Position numbers and translations under genes: made by a program. The notes beneath the pieces were generated by a model. The model saw only the letters and a program-made list of their open reading frames with translations, was not told the origin of the DNA and made no database searches. Of a stretch of 64,000 nucleotides of DNA, positions 25,936 to 34,886 are shown piece by piece (positions within the stretch are counted from its first letter, which is position 1; each line of letters begins with the position of its first letter). The stretch is from Sandaracinaceae bacterium (GTDB lineage Bacteria > Myxococcota_A > Polyangia > Polyangiales > JADJQN01), in NCBI GenBank assembly GCA_016712745.1, contig JADJQN010000001.1:1364001-1428000 (forward strand), in the 5' to 3' direction.

Positions 25936-28362
25936 TTAGTGCGCCTCTGAAACTCCCACGGCAGCGAGCATCTCGAGCGCGAGCTTCTTGCGCGGAGGCA
26001 AATCAGCGGGCAGCGATGGATCGTTTACGCCCGTGTCTGGCCCGATGCACGCCGGACATCCCGCGCTGCACTCGCATCCGACAATGAGCTTGCGCGTGCG
26101 ACGCAGCAGCTCTTCGCGCTCTTGAAAAAGTCGCGGAGCAAGCCCAACACCGCCTGCAGCTTGGTCGTAGAGGAAGACTGTCGGATCGAAACCGACGCCG
26201 CCATCCTTCTCGGGCGCGCCGTCCTCCGGCGAACGATTGCCCAACGTCTGCCCGAGGTCTCGCGGATCCACCATCAATCCGAGCACCGCGACCGTATGGA
26301 GCGCATTGCCAATCGCGCGCAATGCGTCGATTACGGCGGAGCGTGGCCAAGGCTGTCGCGCCACGACTTCCTCTGGCCAGGTCAGCCATATGGCCGACGT
26401 TTGCATCTGCATTTCTGGCAGATGCACGTCGCCGTAGCCGACGTTCTCGTGCGTGTGGAACTTGATCTTCTTATAGCCAACGACCTTCTCGATGACGCTC
26501 ACTTCGCCAAGGCCCGTAGCAACGCCCGCGTCGGGCGCAAGTCGTAACCACGACGCGTCGTCTTCCTGCACGACATGCACGCGCGTGTGCGTCATCGCGT
26601 CCGTGTAATAGTCCGGTTTTACTTTGCGCACGAACGCTTTGTGATTCTCGAAGTCTAGACGCTCAACTTGGTACTGCTCACCATCGTGTTGGTAGATCGC
26701 TTGCTCATGCAGCATTGTGTGTGTCGCTCGCCAATCCATCTCGGCGATGTTCTTGTCGGTGTCGAGGTCGATGATGACGAAGTTGTCCCAGCCGACGCTG
26801 CGCAAGGAAACGTGATTGGCGGGGTAGGAATCGGACGCCCAATGATATTTCGTCAGTCCGTTCGAGCCTTTGACCGGATGCACGAGGTCATGCTTGGCCA
26901 AGAAGTCGAGCGTGTCTTTGACAGCTTCGGCAGGCACGTCGCCAAAACGCTCGCCCTCTTCGAAGGGAAGTTCGAACGCCGCGCACTTGGTGTGCTGCAC
27001 GAGGATCTCGACGTTGTCGGGATCGATGCGTGCATGTTCGATGGGCGCGCCGATCACGCTCTTGGGATCGCGCGCGACGTATTGATCGAGAGGCGCGCTG
27101 GAAGTCACAAGCACGGCCAGGGAGCCTCCCTTGCGGCGACCTGCACGACCGAAGCGTTGCCAAAGGCCAGCGACCGTGCCGGGGTAGCCAGCGCACACGA
27201 CAGCATCGAGCGAACCGATGTCGATTCCGAGCTCGAGCGCATTGGTCACAACGACGCACTTCAATGAGCCGTTACGTAAGCCCTCTTCGACGGCGCGCCT
27301 CTGCTCGGGCAAATATCCACCGCGATAGGCGTGCAAAACCGCAGGATCGACCTTGTCACGCGCCAATATGTCGCGCAGGTACTTGAGCATCACTTCGACC
27401 GAGTTGCGCGATTGTCCAAAGACCAACGTCGGCACATCCGCCCGTACGAGATCGGCCGCGATTCGCACCGTGCTCTTGATGTAGCTTGCGCGAATGCCAA
27501 GCTCTTCGTTCACAACCGGCGGGTTGTAAATCATGACGCGGCGCTCTCCAGCCGGCGCACCACTCTCGTTGATGAGCTCTACATCGCGCCCAATCATGCG
27601 CGATGCGTGCTCTTGCGGATTGCCGATTGTGGCGGACGCAAAGATGTACGTAGGATTTGACCCGTGAAAACGCGCCACGCGATCCAAGCGGCGCAGCACA
27701 TTGGCGAGATGCGAACCGAACACTCCGCGATAGGTGTGCAGCTCGTCAATGACAACGTAACGCAGATTGGAGAACAAGCGTGCCCATGTGGCGTGATGGG
27801 GCAGGACGCCCGCGTGCAGCATGTCTGGGTTGCTGAGAATCACGCCGCTGCGATCGCGGGCGGCGCGGCGCGCATCGCCAGGCGTATCTCCATCGTAGGT
27901 GATGGCGCCGTGATCGATCGACGCATCCTTCATCATCCCGCGGAGCGCTTGCTCCTGATCACGCGAGAGAGCCTTGGTCGGAAACAAATAGAGAGCGCGC
28001 GCGGCACGGTCTTCGGCCAAGCGGTGAAGGATCGGAAGGTTATAGCAAAGACTTTTGCCCGAGGCGGTGGGCGTCGCGATGACGAAGTGTTTGCCTTCTT
28101 GCGCGAGCTCGAACGCCCGGGCTTGATGCGCGTAGAGTTTCTCGATTCCGCGCATGCGCATAGCTTCGCGAACATTGGGCGCGAGCGTCGCCGGCATCTC
28201 AGCGTAATCGCCCTCCTCTGCATCGAGCTTCGCGTCGAGCGAGAAGCAGCGCGACAGGCCGCTATCAGATCGCCAGTCTTCTATAACTGAGGCAAGTCCC
28301 CGCCTTGCCTTCCAAGGAGCAACAGCACGGGAAAGCGAGAGTTCGTAGGGCGGGGTACTCAT
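25936..28362 (-). CDS. mrfA: DEAD/DEAH-box helicase with C-terminal cysteine cluster, MrfA-like (YprA family)
   Basis: 808 residues from ATG 28362. SF2 helicase motifs: Walker A ATPTASGKS, motif II VIDELHTY (DELH), motif III FASATIGNP, then in RecA-like domain 2 VVVTNALELGIDIGSLDAVV and QRFGRAGRRKGGS. The C-terminal third carries the four-cysteine cluster CECSAGCPACIGPDTG of the MrfA/DUF1998 group, preceded by FLYDQAAGGVGLAPRLF. In B. subtilis this helicase moves 3'-to-5' and works with the MrfB exonuclease on mitomycin C lesions. It is the first gene of the minus-strand run and is divergent from the MYXO-CTERM gene with 112 nt between starts. Confidence 0.87.
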   Translation of the reverse strand: MSTPPYELSLSRAVAPWKARRGLASVIEDWRSDSGLSRCFSLDAKLDAEEGDYAEMPATLAPNVREAMRMRGIEKLYAHQARAFELAQEGKHFVIATPTASGKSLCYNLPILHRLAEDRAARALYLFPTKALSRDQEQALRGMMKDASIDHGAITYDGDTPGDARRAARDRSGVILSNPDMLHAGVLPHHATWARLFSNLRYVVIDELHTYRGVFGSHLANVLRRLDRVARFHGSNPTYIFASATIGNPQEHASRMIGRDVELINESGAPAGERRVMIYNPPVVNEELGIRASYIKSTVRIAADLVRADVPTLVFGQSRNSVEVMLKYLRDILARDKVDPAVLHAYRGGYLPEQRRAVEEGLRNGSLKCVVVTNALELGIDIGSLDAVVCAGYPGTVAGLWQRFGRAGRRKGGSLAVLVTSSAPLDQYVARDPKSVIGAPIEHARIDPDNVEILVQHTKCAAFELPFEEGERFGDVPAEAVKDTLDFLAKHDLVHPVKGSNGLTKYHWASDSYPANHVSLRSVGWDNFVIIDLDTDKNIAEMDWRATHTMLHEQAIYQHDGEQYQVERLDFENHKAFVRKVKPDYYTDAMTHTRVHVVQEDDASWLRLAPDAGVATGLGEVSVIEKVVGYKKIKFHTHENVGYGDVHLPEMQMQTSAIWLTWPEEVVARQPWPRSAVIDALRAIGNALHTVAVLGLMVDPRDLGQTLGNRSPEDGAPEKDGGVGFDPTVFLYDQAAGGVGLAPRLFQEREELLRRTRKLIVGCECSAGCPACIGPDTGVNDPSLPADLPPRKKLALEMLAAVGVSEAH

Positions 28363-28462
28363 GCGCAGTACTGTACGGACGTATAAGCCCGGTTTCAACA
28401 AATCCGTGAAGCGGGTTGCAGGTCCTGCCGCAGGCGGCTATCCCCCGCCTCCCGGTTTTCCT

Positions 28463-28468
28463 GAGGAG
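28463..28468 (+). promoter_or_regulatory. Ribosome binding site GAGGAG
   Basis: Six nt before the ATG at 28475. It fixes the start of the MYXO-CTERM protein; the open frame upstream (from 28361) encodes no signal peptide. Confidence 0.75.
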
Positions 28469-28474
28469 TTCGAA

Positions 28475-29848
28475 ATGACCCGTTCGCTCAAGCATTCTTT
28501 TGCCGCCGCCCTGCTGTCGACCGTTGTCGCAATGGCGAACGCCTCGCCGGCACGCGCCGTCACCTTGGTCCCCGGGGATATTGCGATCGTCGGAACCTGG
28601 GCCGACAGCGCGCCAGGCGCGAAGTCGGTAGCGTTCGTGACGCTCGTTGATCTCGACATCGGCACTGTCATCTCGTTTACGGACAACGGCGCACACACGG
28701 ACGGCACCTTCCGCGCGTCCGAGGGAATCGCCACCTATATGGTCACGGCACCGATTGCCGCAGGTAGCGTGGTCGTGGTTGGTGCGGGTGTGAGCGGCGG
28801 CTTCAACCTTTCAACCGAAGGCGATCAGGTTTTCGCCTTTCAAGGAACGTTCGGTAGCGCGGCTGGAGTTGGAACGATCACCGGCACACTTCTTTGGGGC
28901 ATGACGTACAACGGAAGCGGCGTGTGGGAAGCGGACGGTACCGACTCGAACACGTCGGGTCTACCGACCAGCATCGCTTCGCAAAGCATCGCGGTGCCCG
29001 AGTTCGACAACACGGCTTACATGGGACCAACCTCAGGAACGCGCGCGTACCTCCTCGCGTCGATCATGAACGCGGCCAACTGGACCGGTAGCGACTTAAC
29101 GCAACCGGCATTCCCGACAGCGTTCACGCTCACGACCGGCAGCGGCATCGGCACGGATTGCGGCGATGCGAGTGAATGCGCGAGTGGCTTCTGCAGCGAC
29201 GGCGTGTGCTGCGCGACCAACTGCGGCGATGACCCGCACGATTGCCAAGCGTGCGCGACCGGAGCCGGCGCTGCGAGCAACGGGACCTGCGGCGCCGCGG
29301 GCATCACCACGATCTGTCGCGAGGCATTAAGCGCCTGCGATATAGCCGAAAACTGCAATGGCACCGACACGACCTGCCCGGCGGACGTGGTCGAACCTGC
29401 CGCCACTCCTTGTCTTGACGGCACCGTGTGCAACGGCAGCGAACAGTGCGATGACGTCGGCGAGTGCATGCCCGGCACAGCACTCGATTGCGACGACAGC
29501 GACGAGTGCACAGCCGAAAGCTGCGACCCGACCTTCGGCTGCGTGCACACCCCGATCGACGGATGCGGCGATTTGGACGGCGGCGTGCCAGTCGATAGTG
29601 GCACTCTCGCCGACGCAGGCTCGTCGGATCTGGGTGTTCCCGCCGACGCGGGAGCCGGTCGCGATAGCGGCGTCCCGTCGTCGGACGCATCGATCGCAGA
29701 AGACTTAGGTATGAGCGAACCGCCTACACCACGCGCGAGCGGTTGCAGCTGCGACACCGTTTCTGGCTCGACTTCATTTTCGTACGGCGCGCTTTGCGCG
29801 ATGCTCGCCGCCGTTGGCCTCGTCGCTCGCCGCCGTCGGCATCGATGA
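28475..29848 (+). CDS. Secreted Cys-rich protein with MYXO-CTERM-type sorting tail
   Basis: 457 residues. A signal peptide (FAAALLSTVVAMANASPARA) leads into a beta-rich domain (GDIAIVGTWADSAPGAKSVAFVTLVDLDIGTVISFTDNG) of the kind found at the N-terminus of some secreted nucleases and choice-of-anchor proteins. A Cys-rich region follows (from about residue 230; CASGFCSDGVCCATNCGD and similar, a disulfide-rich repeat common in myxobacterial surface proteins). Then comes a DAG/DSG linker, and finally GCSCDT, a hydrophobic stretch and RRRRHR, the MYXO-CTERM form. These tails are recognised by a dedicated protease and sorting route for the cell surface. No catalytic residues are seen. The stop overlaps the queD start (ATGA). 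Confidence 0.85.
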   Translation: MTRSLKHSFAAALLSTVVAMANASPARAVTLVPGDIAIVGTWADSAPGAKSVAFVTLVDLDIGTVISFTDNGAHTDGTFRASEGIATYMVTAPIAAGSVVVVGAGVSGGFNLSTEGDQVFAFQGTFGSAAGVGTITGTLLWGMTYNGSGVWEADGTDSNTSGLPTSIASQSIAVPEFDNTAYMGPTSGTRAYLLASIMNAANWTGSDLTQPAFPTAFTLTTGSGIGTDCGDASECASGFCSDGVCCATNCGDDPHDCQACATGAGAASNGTCGAAGITTICREALSACDIAENCNGTDTTCPADVVEPAATPCLDGTVCNGSEQCDDVGECMPGTALDCDDSDECTAESCDPTFGCVHTPIDGCGDLDGGVPVDSGTLADAGSSDLGVPADAGAGRDSGVPSSDASIAEDLGMSEPPTPRASGCSCDTVSGSTSFSYGALCAMLAAVGLVARRRRHR

Positions 29849-30210
29849 TCACTGAAATCGAAAAAGAGTTTCGATTCGAGTCGGCACACCGTCTTCCGAA
29901 CGTGCCGGCCGACCACAAGTGCTCGCGCATTCATGGTCACAGCTTTCGCGTGACAGTGCGCGTTCGTGGCGAAGTTGATCCCAAATTCGGATGGGTCATC
30001 GACTTTGCCGAGCTAAGCAAAGCGTGGGAGCCACTGCATGCGCTTCTCGATCATCGCTTGCTAAACGAGGTCGCTGGTCTCGAGAATCCGACGAGCGAGA
30101 TTCTCGCTGCGTTCATTCTCGCGCGCATTCGTGTCCCCGCGCCTGCACTCGTGCACTCCGTCACCGTACACGAGACGTGTACCTCACGATGCACCGTATT
30201 TGCGGGCTGA
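29845..30210 (+). CDS. queD: 6-carboxy-5,6,7,8-tetrahydropterin synthase
   Basis: 121 residues from the ATG at 29845, overlapping the preceding stop by 4 nt. QueD converts dihydroneopterin triphosphate to 6-carboxytetrahydropterin, the second step towards queuosine and other 7-deazapurines. The zinc site and catalytic cysteine are intact: FESAHRLP, HKCSRIHGHSF (Cys then HGH), GWVIDFAEL, LDHRLLN, ENPTSEILA and VHETCTSRC at the end, close to the E. coli-type enzyme. The rest of the queuosine pathway (queC, queE, queF) is not in the window. Coupling to a surface-protein gene looks accidental. Confidence 0.94.
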   Translation: MITEIEKEFRFESAHRLPNVPADHKCSRIHGHSFRVTVRVRGEVDPKFGWVIDFAELSKAWEPLHALLDHRLLNEVAGLENPTSEILAAFILARIRVPAPALVHSVTVHETCTSRCTVFAG

Positions 30211-30231
30211 ATTCGTGGTTCGACGCCGGGC

Positions 30232-30945
30232 CTAAGCCCGCAGCGTGAGCCCTGAGTCGACCACCAGATCGGTAGCCGTTACCCACGGGGCCTCGATTAA
30301 GTAGAGCGCGGCCTCGGCTACGTCCGCCGCTGTCGGAAACCTGCCCAGTGGATGCAACTCGCGCAGCGCTGACATTTCGGCGGCGCTGCGCTCCTTCACC
30401 ATATCGGTTTCGACGATTCCCGGAGAGACGGCGTTGGCGCGAATGCCGCGCGGCCCCAGCTCGAGTGCGAGGCTGCGCATGCTCGCGAGAAGGCCGGCCT
30501 TGGATGCAGCGTATGCCGCTGTGCATGGTGCCGCTGACGATGCGAGCGTGCTCGCGACGAAGACCATCGCGCCGCCCTGCCCCATATGTTTTGCGACGTC
30601 GCGAGCCAGCAGAAGCGGCGCAATCAGATTCGTTTCAATCTGCGCGCGAACTTCATCGTCCGTGAGATCCGCGATGCCGACATACTTCACGATCCCCGCC
30701 GCGGAAACAAATACGTCGATTCCGCCAAAAGCGCGCAGCGCCTCATCAAGCAGGCGATTCCGATCGGCCACGCGTTGCAGATCGGCCATGCATGCGCTCA
30801 CGCGGCCAGGGTAGAGCGCAGTCAGCTCGTCGAGCTTGGATATGTCGCGTCCCGACGCAACCACACGATAGCCCTTGGCGACGAGCTGCTCTGCGATAGC
30901 ACGGCCAATGCCCCGACTTGCTCCTGTGACGAGCGCGCGCATCAC
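30232..30945 (-). CDS. Short-chain dehydrogenase/reductase
   Basis: 237 residues. The classical SDR layout is complete: TGASRGIGRAIAE cofactor loop, the structural NAG position as SAAG, the catalytic Ser (VASTLASSAA), and YAASK with Tyr and Lys, then the C-terminal SPGIVETDM. A preference for NADP(H) is suggested by the ASGRD segment after beta-2 (inference). It starts inside the end of the FolB-cupin gene (4-nt overlap), so it may act on a pterin like FolM or sepiapterin-type reductases, or on an unrelated carbonyl substrate; sequence alone does not decide. A second ATG (MRAL) lies one codon later. Confidence 0.9.
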   Translation of the reverse strand: MMRALVTGASRGIGRAIAEQLVAKGYRVVASGRDISKLDELTALYPGRVSACMADLQRVADRNRLLDEALRAFGGIDVFVSAAGIVKYVGIADLTDDEVRAQIETNLIAPLLLARDVAKHMGQGGAMVFVASTLASSAAPCTAAYAASKAGLLASMRSLALELGPRGIRANAVSPGIVETDMVKERSAAEMSALRELHPLGRFPTAADVAEAALYLIEAPWVTATDLVVDSGLTLRA

Positions 30946-31649
30946 ACATTGCCTCCGTGCACTTCGACTTCGTCATCCGGCAGAAAACGCGGTGAATCCA
31001 CACATAGAACCGTTTGCCAGCGTTCGGTCGGGTTGTCGTAGCGATGCGCGGCATCTTTTGCCCACCGAAACACGTCACCGAATGCAACTGGCGCCCCTTG
31101 GCAAAGCAAACCATCGCCGAGCACCATTTCGGCTTCGCGCATCACTTTGTGAACGTGCAACGGGATGCCGCGACCCGGCGCGACGTTCAAACGGTAGATT
31201 CCCGCCTCGGCTGTTTCCTGAATCACGTCCACGGTGCCGAAGGGCTTCTCCTCGTGGGTGAGCGTGACCCACGATGCATCGCGCGCAATCTCGAGGGAGG
31301 GAACGCCGTTGCCGTGTAGCGCATCCGGCTTTGTCAGACGTAACCGCAAGGCATCGACCGCCGCTCGGCGCTCGCCCAACGCGGGTGGTGCGAGCAAGTA
31401 GCGCGCGAGCGCGTGCGCTGCGGTTTCGAGCAAGCGAAACTTGCAGCTTTCGAGCAGAAAGGAAAGCTGTGCGGAGACCGACGCATAGTCCACCGACTCG
31501 CGCAGACGCTCATGCACGGCTGCCGCCTCTGTTGAAAGCGTGAGCTCTACATCGAGCACGAGCGGCTGCGTCTGCACGCGCTCGTGCGGATTGACCCCGA
31601 CGACGCAGTCGACCCGTAGGCCTTGGATTCGAATGATGTCGGTTGCCAT
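30942..31649 (-). CDS. Dihydroneopterin aldolase-like (FolB) domain fused to a cupin domain
   Basis: 235 residues from ATG 31649. Residues 1-115 match FolB: RIQGLRVDCVVGVNPHERVQTQPLVLDVEL, the tyrosine in ESVDYASVSAQL, FRLLETAAHALARYLL and the catalytic lysine in RLTKPDAL. FolB cleaves dihydroneopterin to 6-hydroxymethyl-dihydropterin for folate. After a short link, residues 130-235 form a cupin (YRLNVAPGRGIPLHVHKVMREAEMVL ... GDVFRWAKDAAHRYDNP) with likely metal-binding His/Glu. Typical FolB proteins are about 120 residues without a cupin. The SDR is translated from the same message. The cupin's role is unknown; sensing or a second reaction on the product are both possible. Confidence 0.8.
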   Translation of the reverse strand: MATDIIRIQGLRVDCVVGVNPHERVQTQPLVLDVELTLSTEAAAVHERLRESVDYASVSAQLSFLLESCKFRLLETAAHALARYLLAPPALGERRAAVDALRLRLTKPDALHGNGVPSLEIARDASWVTLTHEEKPFGTVDVIQETAEAGIYRLNVAPGRGIPLHVHKVMREAEMVLGDGLLCQGAPVAFGDVFRWAKDAAHRYDNPTERWQTVLCVDSPRFLPDDEVEVHGGNV

Positions 31650-31748
31650 CGCGCGCGCCCCAACGGGCGCCCCGCAGATGTGGCGCACCCGCGCTCCCTG
31701 GTCAATGCCGATCCCATTTCAACGGAAGAAATGCTAGGTTGCCGCCCC

Positions 31749-33014
31749 ATGCAGTCGTCCCGCCCCGAAGCCGACCGTCCTAGCGCGTTTCGCCCCGTTC
31801 CGCGCACCGGCGTCATCTACGTCATCGCCGAAGCGACCCGCGCGGGCTACAAGCCAACGGATCTTGAATGGTGCAACTTGGGCCAGGGCCAACCGGAAAC
31901 GGGCCCCCTTCCCGGTGCTCCCGAGCGAATTCAAAAAATCGTTTTCGAAAACGCCGACCAAGAGTACGCGCCCGTCGCCGGCATGTGGGAAGTGCGCGAA
32001 GCCGTCGCGAGCATGTACAACAACCTCTTCCGCCGCGGCATGCCTTCGCAGTACACGGCCGAGAACGTAGCGATTTGCGGTGGCGGTCGCGTGTCGATCA
32101 TGCGCGCGTGTGCCGCGATTCATCAGATTCATCTCGGGCACTTCTTGCCCGACTACACAGCGTACTCGGAGTTGCTGGACATCTTCCGTCGCTTCACTCC
32201 GATTCCGATCCTTCTCGATCCCGAGCAAGGCTACGATTTCTCGCTCGCCAGTTTGCGCCGCGAAATTCTAGGCCGAGGCCTTGGCGCACTTTTGATGTCG
32301 AACCCCTGCAACCCCACCGGCAAAGTGGTAGACGGGCCCGAGCTTGCGTCCTGGGTTGCGACGGCGCGTGAGCTGGACTGCACGCTTTTGCTCGATGAGT
32401 TCTATTCGCACTACATTTGGAAAGACGGCCCGGCTCTGATGAGCGCGGCGCAGTATGTCGAAGATGTGGAGCGAGATCCGATCGTGCTCTTCGACGGGCT
32501 CACGAAGAACTGGCGCTACCCAGGTTGGCGCGTGACGTGGACGGTGGGTCCGAGCAAAATCATCGAAGCCATTTCGAGCGCCGGCTCCTTCCTCGATGGG
32601 GGAGGTTCGCGCCCGATGCAGATGGCCGCCATTCCTCTCCTCACGCCCGAGCATGCGCAAAAGGAAGCGGAAGCGATCCGTAAGTCCTTCCGCAAGAAGC
32701 GCGACAAGATGGTCGATGGCCTGCGTTCGATTGGTGTGCGCTTCGAACGAGAGCCCGAGGGCACCTTCTACGCCTGGGGCGACCTCTCGCGTCTTCCAGC
32801 ATCCTTGCGCACCGGCGAGGACTTCTTCCGCGAAGCGCTCAAACACAAAGTGATCACGGTTCCCGGCCAGTTCTTCGACGTCGATCCAGGCCAACGCCGC
32901 TTCGGGCGCCCTTCCCGCTTCCTCCACCACACTCGTTTCTCCTTCGGCCCAAGCGAAGCAACACTCGATCTCGCACTCGACCGCTTCCGCACCATGGTCG
33001 CCGGCGCCAAGTGA
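31749..33014 (+). CDS. Class I/II PLP-dependent aminotransferase
   Basis: 421 residues from ATG 31749; the open frame continues upstream without family similarity. Fold type I aminotransferase motifs: NLGQGQPETGPLP near the N-terminus, VAGMWEVREAVASMYN, MSNPCNPTGKVV, LLDEFYSHYIW and the PLP-binding lysine in FDGLTKNWRYPGWRVTW, then FYAWGDLSRLP and HHTRFSFGPSEATLDLALDRF. Substrates cannot be told from the sequence. Divergent from the FolB-cupin gene with about 99 nt between starts. Confidence 0.9.
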   Translation: MQSSRPEADRPSAFRPVPRTGVIYVIAEATRAGYKPTDLEWCNLGQGQPETGPLPGAPERIQKIVFENADQEYAPVAGMWEVREAVASMYNNLFRRGMPSQYTAENVAICGGGRVSIMRACAAIHQIHLGHFLPDYTAYSELLDIFRRFTPIPILLDPEQGYDFSLASLRREILGRGLGALLMSNPCNPTGKVVDGPELASWVATARELDCTLLLDEFYSHYIWKDGPALMSAAQYVEDVERDPIVLFDGLTKNWRYPGWRVTWTVGPSKIIEAISSAGSFLDGGGSRPMQMAAIPLLTPEHAQKEAEAIRKSFRKKRDKMVDGLRSIGVRFEREPEGTFYAWGDLSRLPASLRTGEDFFREALKHKVITVPGQFFDVDPGQRRFGRPSRFLHHTRFSFGPSEATLDLALDRFRTMVAGAK

Positions 33015-33042
33015 GCCAGGACGCACATCGAAGGCGCGGCGG

Positions 33043-33777
33043 TTAGAGGCCGAGGGCGCGGCGCAGTTCGCGGGCGGCTTGGCGGGAGACTTCGACTTCG
33101 GCACCGCCTCGTAGATGCGCAACGTAGCCGCCCGTTTCGACCGGGGCTAGGCGCATAACGTGTTCCATGTTGATGAGCGCGCGGCGGTGCACGCGCACAA
33201 ACGTGGGCGAGTTAAAACGCTCCTCGATCTCCACGAGCCGCAAGTCGGTTAGGTGCGAGCCACTGAGCGTGCCGACGTGCACGAGCTCACCTTCCATCAC
33301 CACGTGGGTGATCTCGCGCGGGTCCACGAGCCACACGCCCTGGCGCGTTCGAATGGGCAAGCGATCGAGTAGCGGCGCTGGCGTCGTACCGCTACTTACG
33401 AGCGAACCGGAACGAAGGCCTTTACGCGCGCGCGCGCGGTCCACGGCCTGTTGAAGTCGCTCAGCCTCGATTGGCTTCACGACGTAATCGACGGCTCCCA
33501 ATGCGAAGGCATCCACGGCGTGCTCGCGATGAGCGGTGCACAAGATCACCATCGGCGCCGAATCAGAGAGAGACTCGATGAATTGCATGCCGCTCGTTCC
33601 CGGCATCGCCACGTCGAGCATCATCAAATCCACATCGCCCGTCTCGAGCATGGTGCGGGCCTCCGCAGCGTTTGCCGCTAGTCCAACAATGTCCAGGTCG
33701 GACATTTCGGAGAGCAGACGATGCATGCGCGTGCGCGCTATCGCTTCGTCGTCGACGATGAGAACTCGCAGCGTCAT
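33043..33777 (-). CDS. LytTR-type response regulator
   Basis: 244 residues. The receiver domain (1-120) has the acidic pair in IVDDEAIART, the phospho-acceptor Asp in LMMLDVAMPG and the conserved Lys in DYVVKPIEA. The C-terminal LytTR DNA-binding domain begins near RLPIRTRQGVWLVDPREITHVVMEGELVHV and includes FVRVHRRALINMEHV, the hallmark of this fold. It pairs with the sensor kinase encoded immediately upstream on the same strand (4-nt overlap). LytTR proteins bind two 9-bp direct repeats, and a matching pair lies at 34914-34943 in the divergent promoter region (see that entry). Confidence 0.95.
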   Translation of the reverse strand: MTLRVLIVDDEAIARTRMHRLLSEMSDLDIVGLAANAAEARTMLETGDVDLMMLDVAMPGTSGMQFIESLSDSAPMVILCTAHREHAVDAFALGAVDYVVKPIEAERLQQAVDRARARKGLRSGSLVSSGTTPAPLLDRLPIRTRQGVWLVDPREITHVVMEGELVHVGTLSGSHLTDLRLVEIEERFNSPTFVRVHRRALINMEHVMRLAPVETGGYVAHLRGGAEVEVSRQAARELRRALGL

Positions 33778-34886
33778 GAATGCTCCTTGCTGGGTGCTTG
33801 CTCTCGCACAGGCAGGGTCACACTCGCGGTGGTGCGCTCCCCCATGCCCTCGATGCTAAACGTGGCGGCAGTTCCGTACGCAACCTGCAGCCGCTTCTCG
33901 ATCAAGGCGATACCCATACTCGCCTCGCGCGGCCCTCCGTACGGTCCGGGGTTTTCCATCGCGATTCGCACGCTGTGCGGCTCGCGGACGAGGCGCACGG
34001 TCACAAGTCCACGAAAGCCGGAAGCGGGCCCATGCTTGACCGCGTTCTCTGCCATCGAAAGCAGCAGCATCGGTGGAACCAACACATCGGCGTGGGCATT
34101 CGGGTCCGACGTATCGAGGCCTTCCCACCGCAGCGTAAACAAGTTCGGGTCACGCAGGAGGTGCAGCTCGAAGAGGTCGCGCACCAATCGAATCTCGCGC
34201 GAGAGTGGCCACTGTGCCTGTTGCACCCCGTCGAGCAGCAAGCGCAGCAGCGCCGAGAGTTTCAGCACGGCTTGCTCGGCCATCACGCCGTCGATCCGGC
34301 ACCACTCGGCAATCGCATTCAGCGTATTGAAAAGAAAATGGGGGTCGAGGTTGGCGCGGATCGCCGCTAGCTGCGCCTGCTCGGCAACGCGTGCTAGCTC
34401 ATCAGCACGCGCACGTTCCGATTCAAGCTTCGCCTCGAGCTGGATGTCACGACCAAGGCCCCACCCGCCGGCAATGAAGAGCGCGACGCAAACGATCAAG
34501 CTCGTCGGCGCCGTGAGAATGCTAGGTCCCATTTCGAACGCATACGGGATCGCCACGCCGACTGCGCCTACGGTTCCCACGGCAACCCCTGCATAAAGCA
34601 GAAGACGAATCGCTCCGTGACTAAGGTCGAGCCCGTCCTCCATCAACACACGCCAGGCGAGCGGCGCGATGCTCACGAACGCGAACACCATCACGAGGCC
34701 AAGCAGCCACGCATACTGGTCGCGACTCCACCGCGCCTCGAGGAAGACCATCGGCACCGCAACGATCGCGATAGGCACGGCGCGCCGGAGCACCATCAGC
34801 TCCCGCAGGGTGTGACGAATGAGCGACGGAGCTTTGGCGCGGTCAACCACGAGTCGCCGACTAGCATAGCCCGCAACGCGTCGCAT
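33774..34886 (-). CDS. LytS/YehU-type sensor histidine kinase
   Basis: About 370 residues from ATG 34886 (MRRVAGYASRR); ATGs at 34922 and 35021 are also open, but the region beyond holds the putative operator and no family similarity. Transmembrane helices are visible in residues 35-160 (about four or five hydrophobic stretches, e.g. AVPIAIVAVPMVFLEA, LLGLVMVFAFVSIAPLAW). After a coiled coil (LEAKLESERARADELARVAEQAQ) comes the His-kinase signature NLDPHFLFNTLNAIAEW and the ATPase domain with SMAENAVKHGP and GIALIEKRL. It presumably phosphorylates the LytTR regulator. The signal sensed is not shown. A hairpin abuts the start codon. Confidence 0.9.
   Translation of the reverse strand: MRRVAGYASRRLVVDRAKAPSLIRHTLRELMVLRRAVPIAIVAVPMVFLEARWSRDQYAWLLGLVMVFAFVSIAPLAWRVLMEDGLDLSHGAIRLLLYAGVAVGTVGAVGVAIPYAFEMGPSILTAPTSLIVCVALFIAGGWGLGRDIQLEAKLESERARADELARVAEQAQLAAIRANLDPHFLFNTLNAIAEWCRIDGVMAEQAVLKLSALLRLLLDGVQQAQWPLSREIRLVRDLFELHLLRDPNLFTLRWEGLDTSDPNAHADVLVPPMLLLSMAENAVKHGPASGFRGLVTVRLVREPHSVRIAMENPGPYGGPREASMGIALIEKRLQVAYGTAATFSIEGMGERTTASVTLPVREQAPSKEHS

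Noticed and set aside
28365..28390. LexA/SOS-box-like TACTGTAC upstream of the MrfA-type helicase
   Set aside because: Only the left half resembles a known box (CTGT-N8-ACAG would need ACAG); the right half does not match.
30227..30240. CGGGC/GCCCG hairpin after queD
   Set aside because: Five base pairs, no T-tract, and it lies within the end of the SDR gene; too weak to call.
34122..34596. Plus-strand open frame over the sensor kinase
   Set aside because: Ser/Arg/Ala-rich shadow translation; the minus strand has a full histidine kinase.
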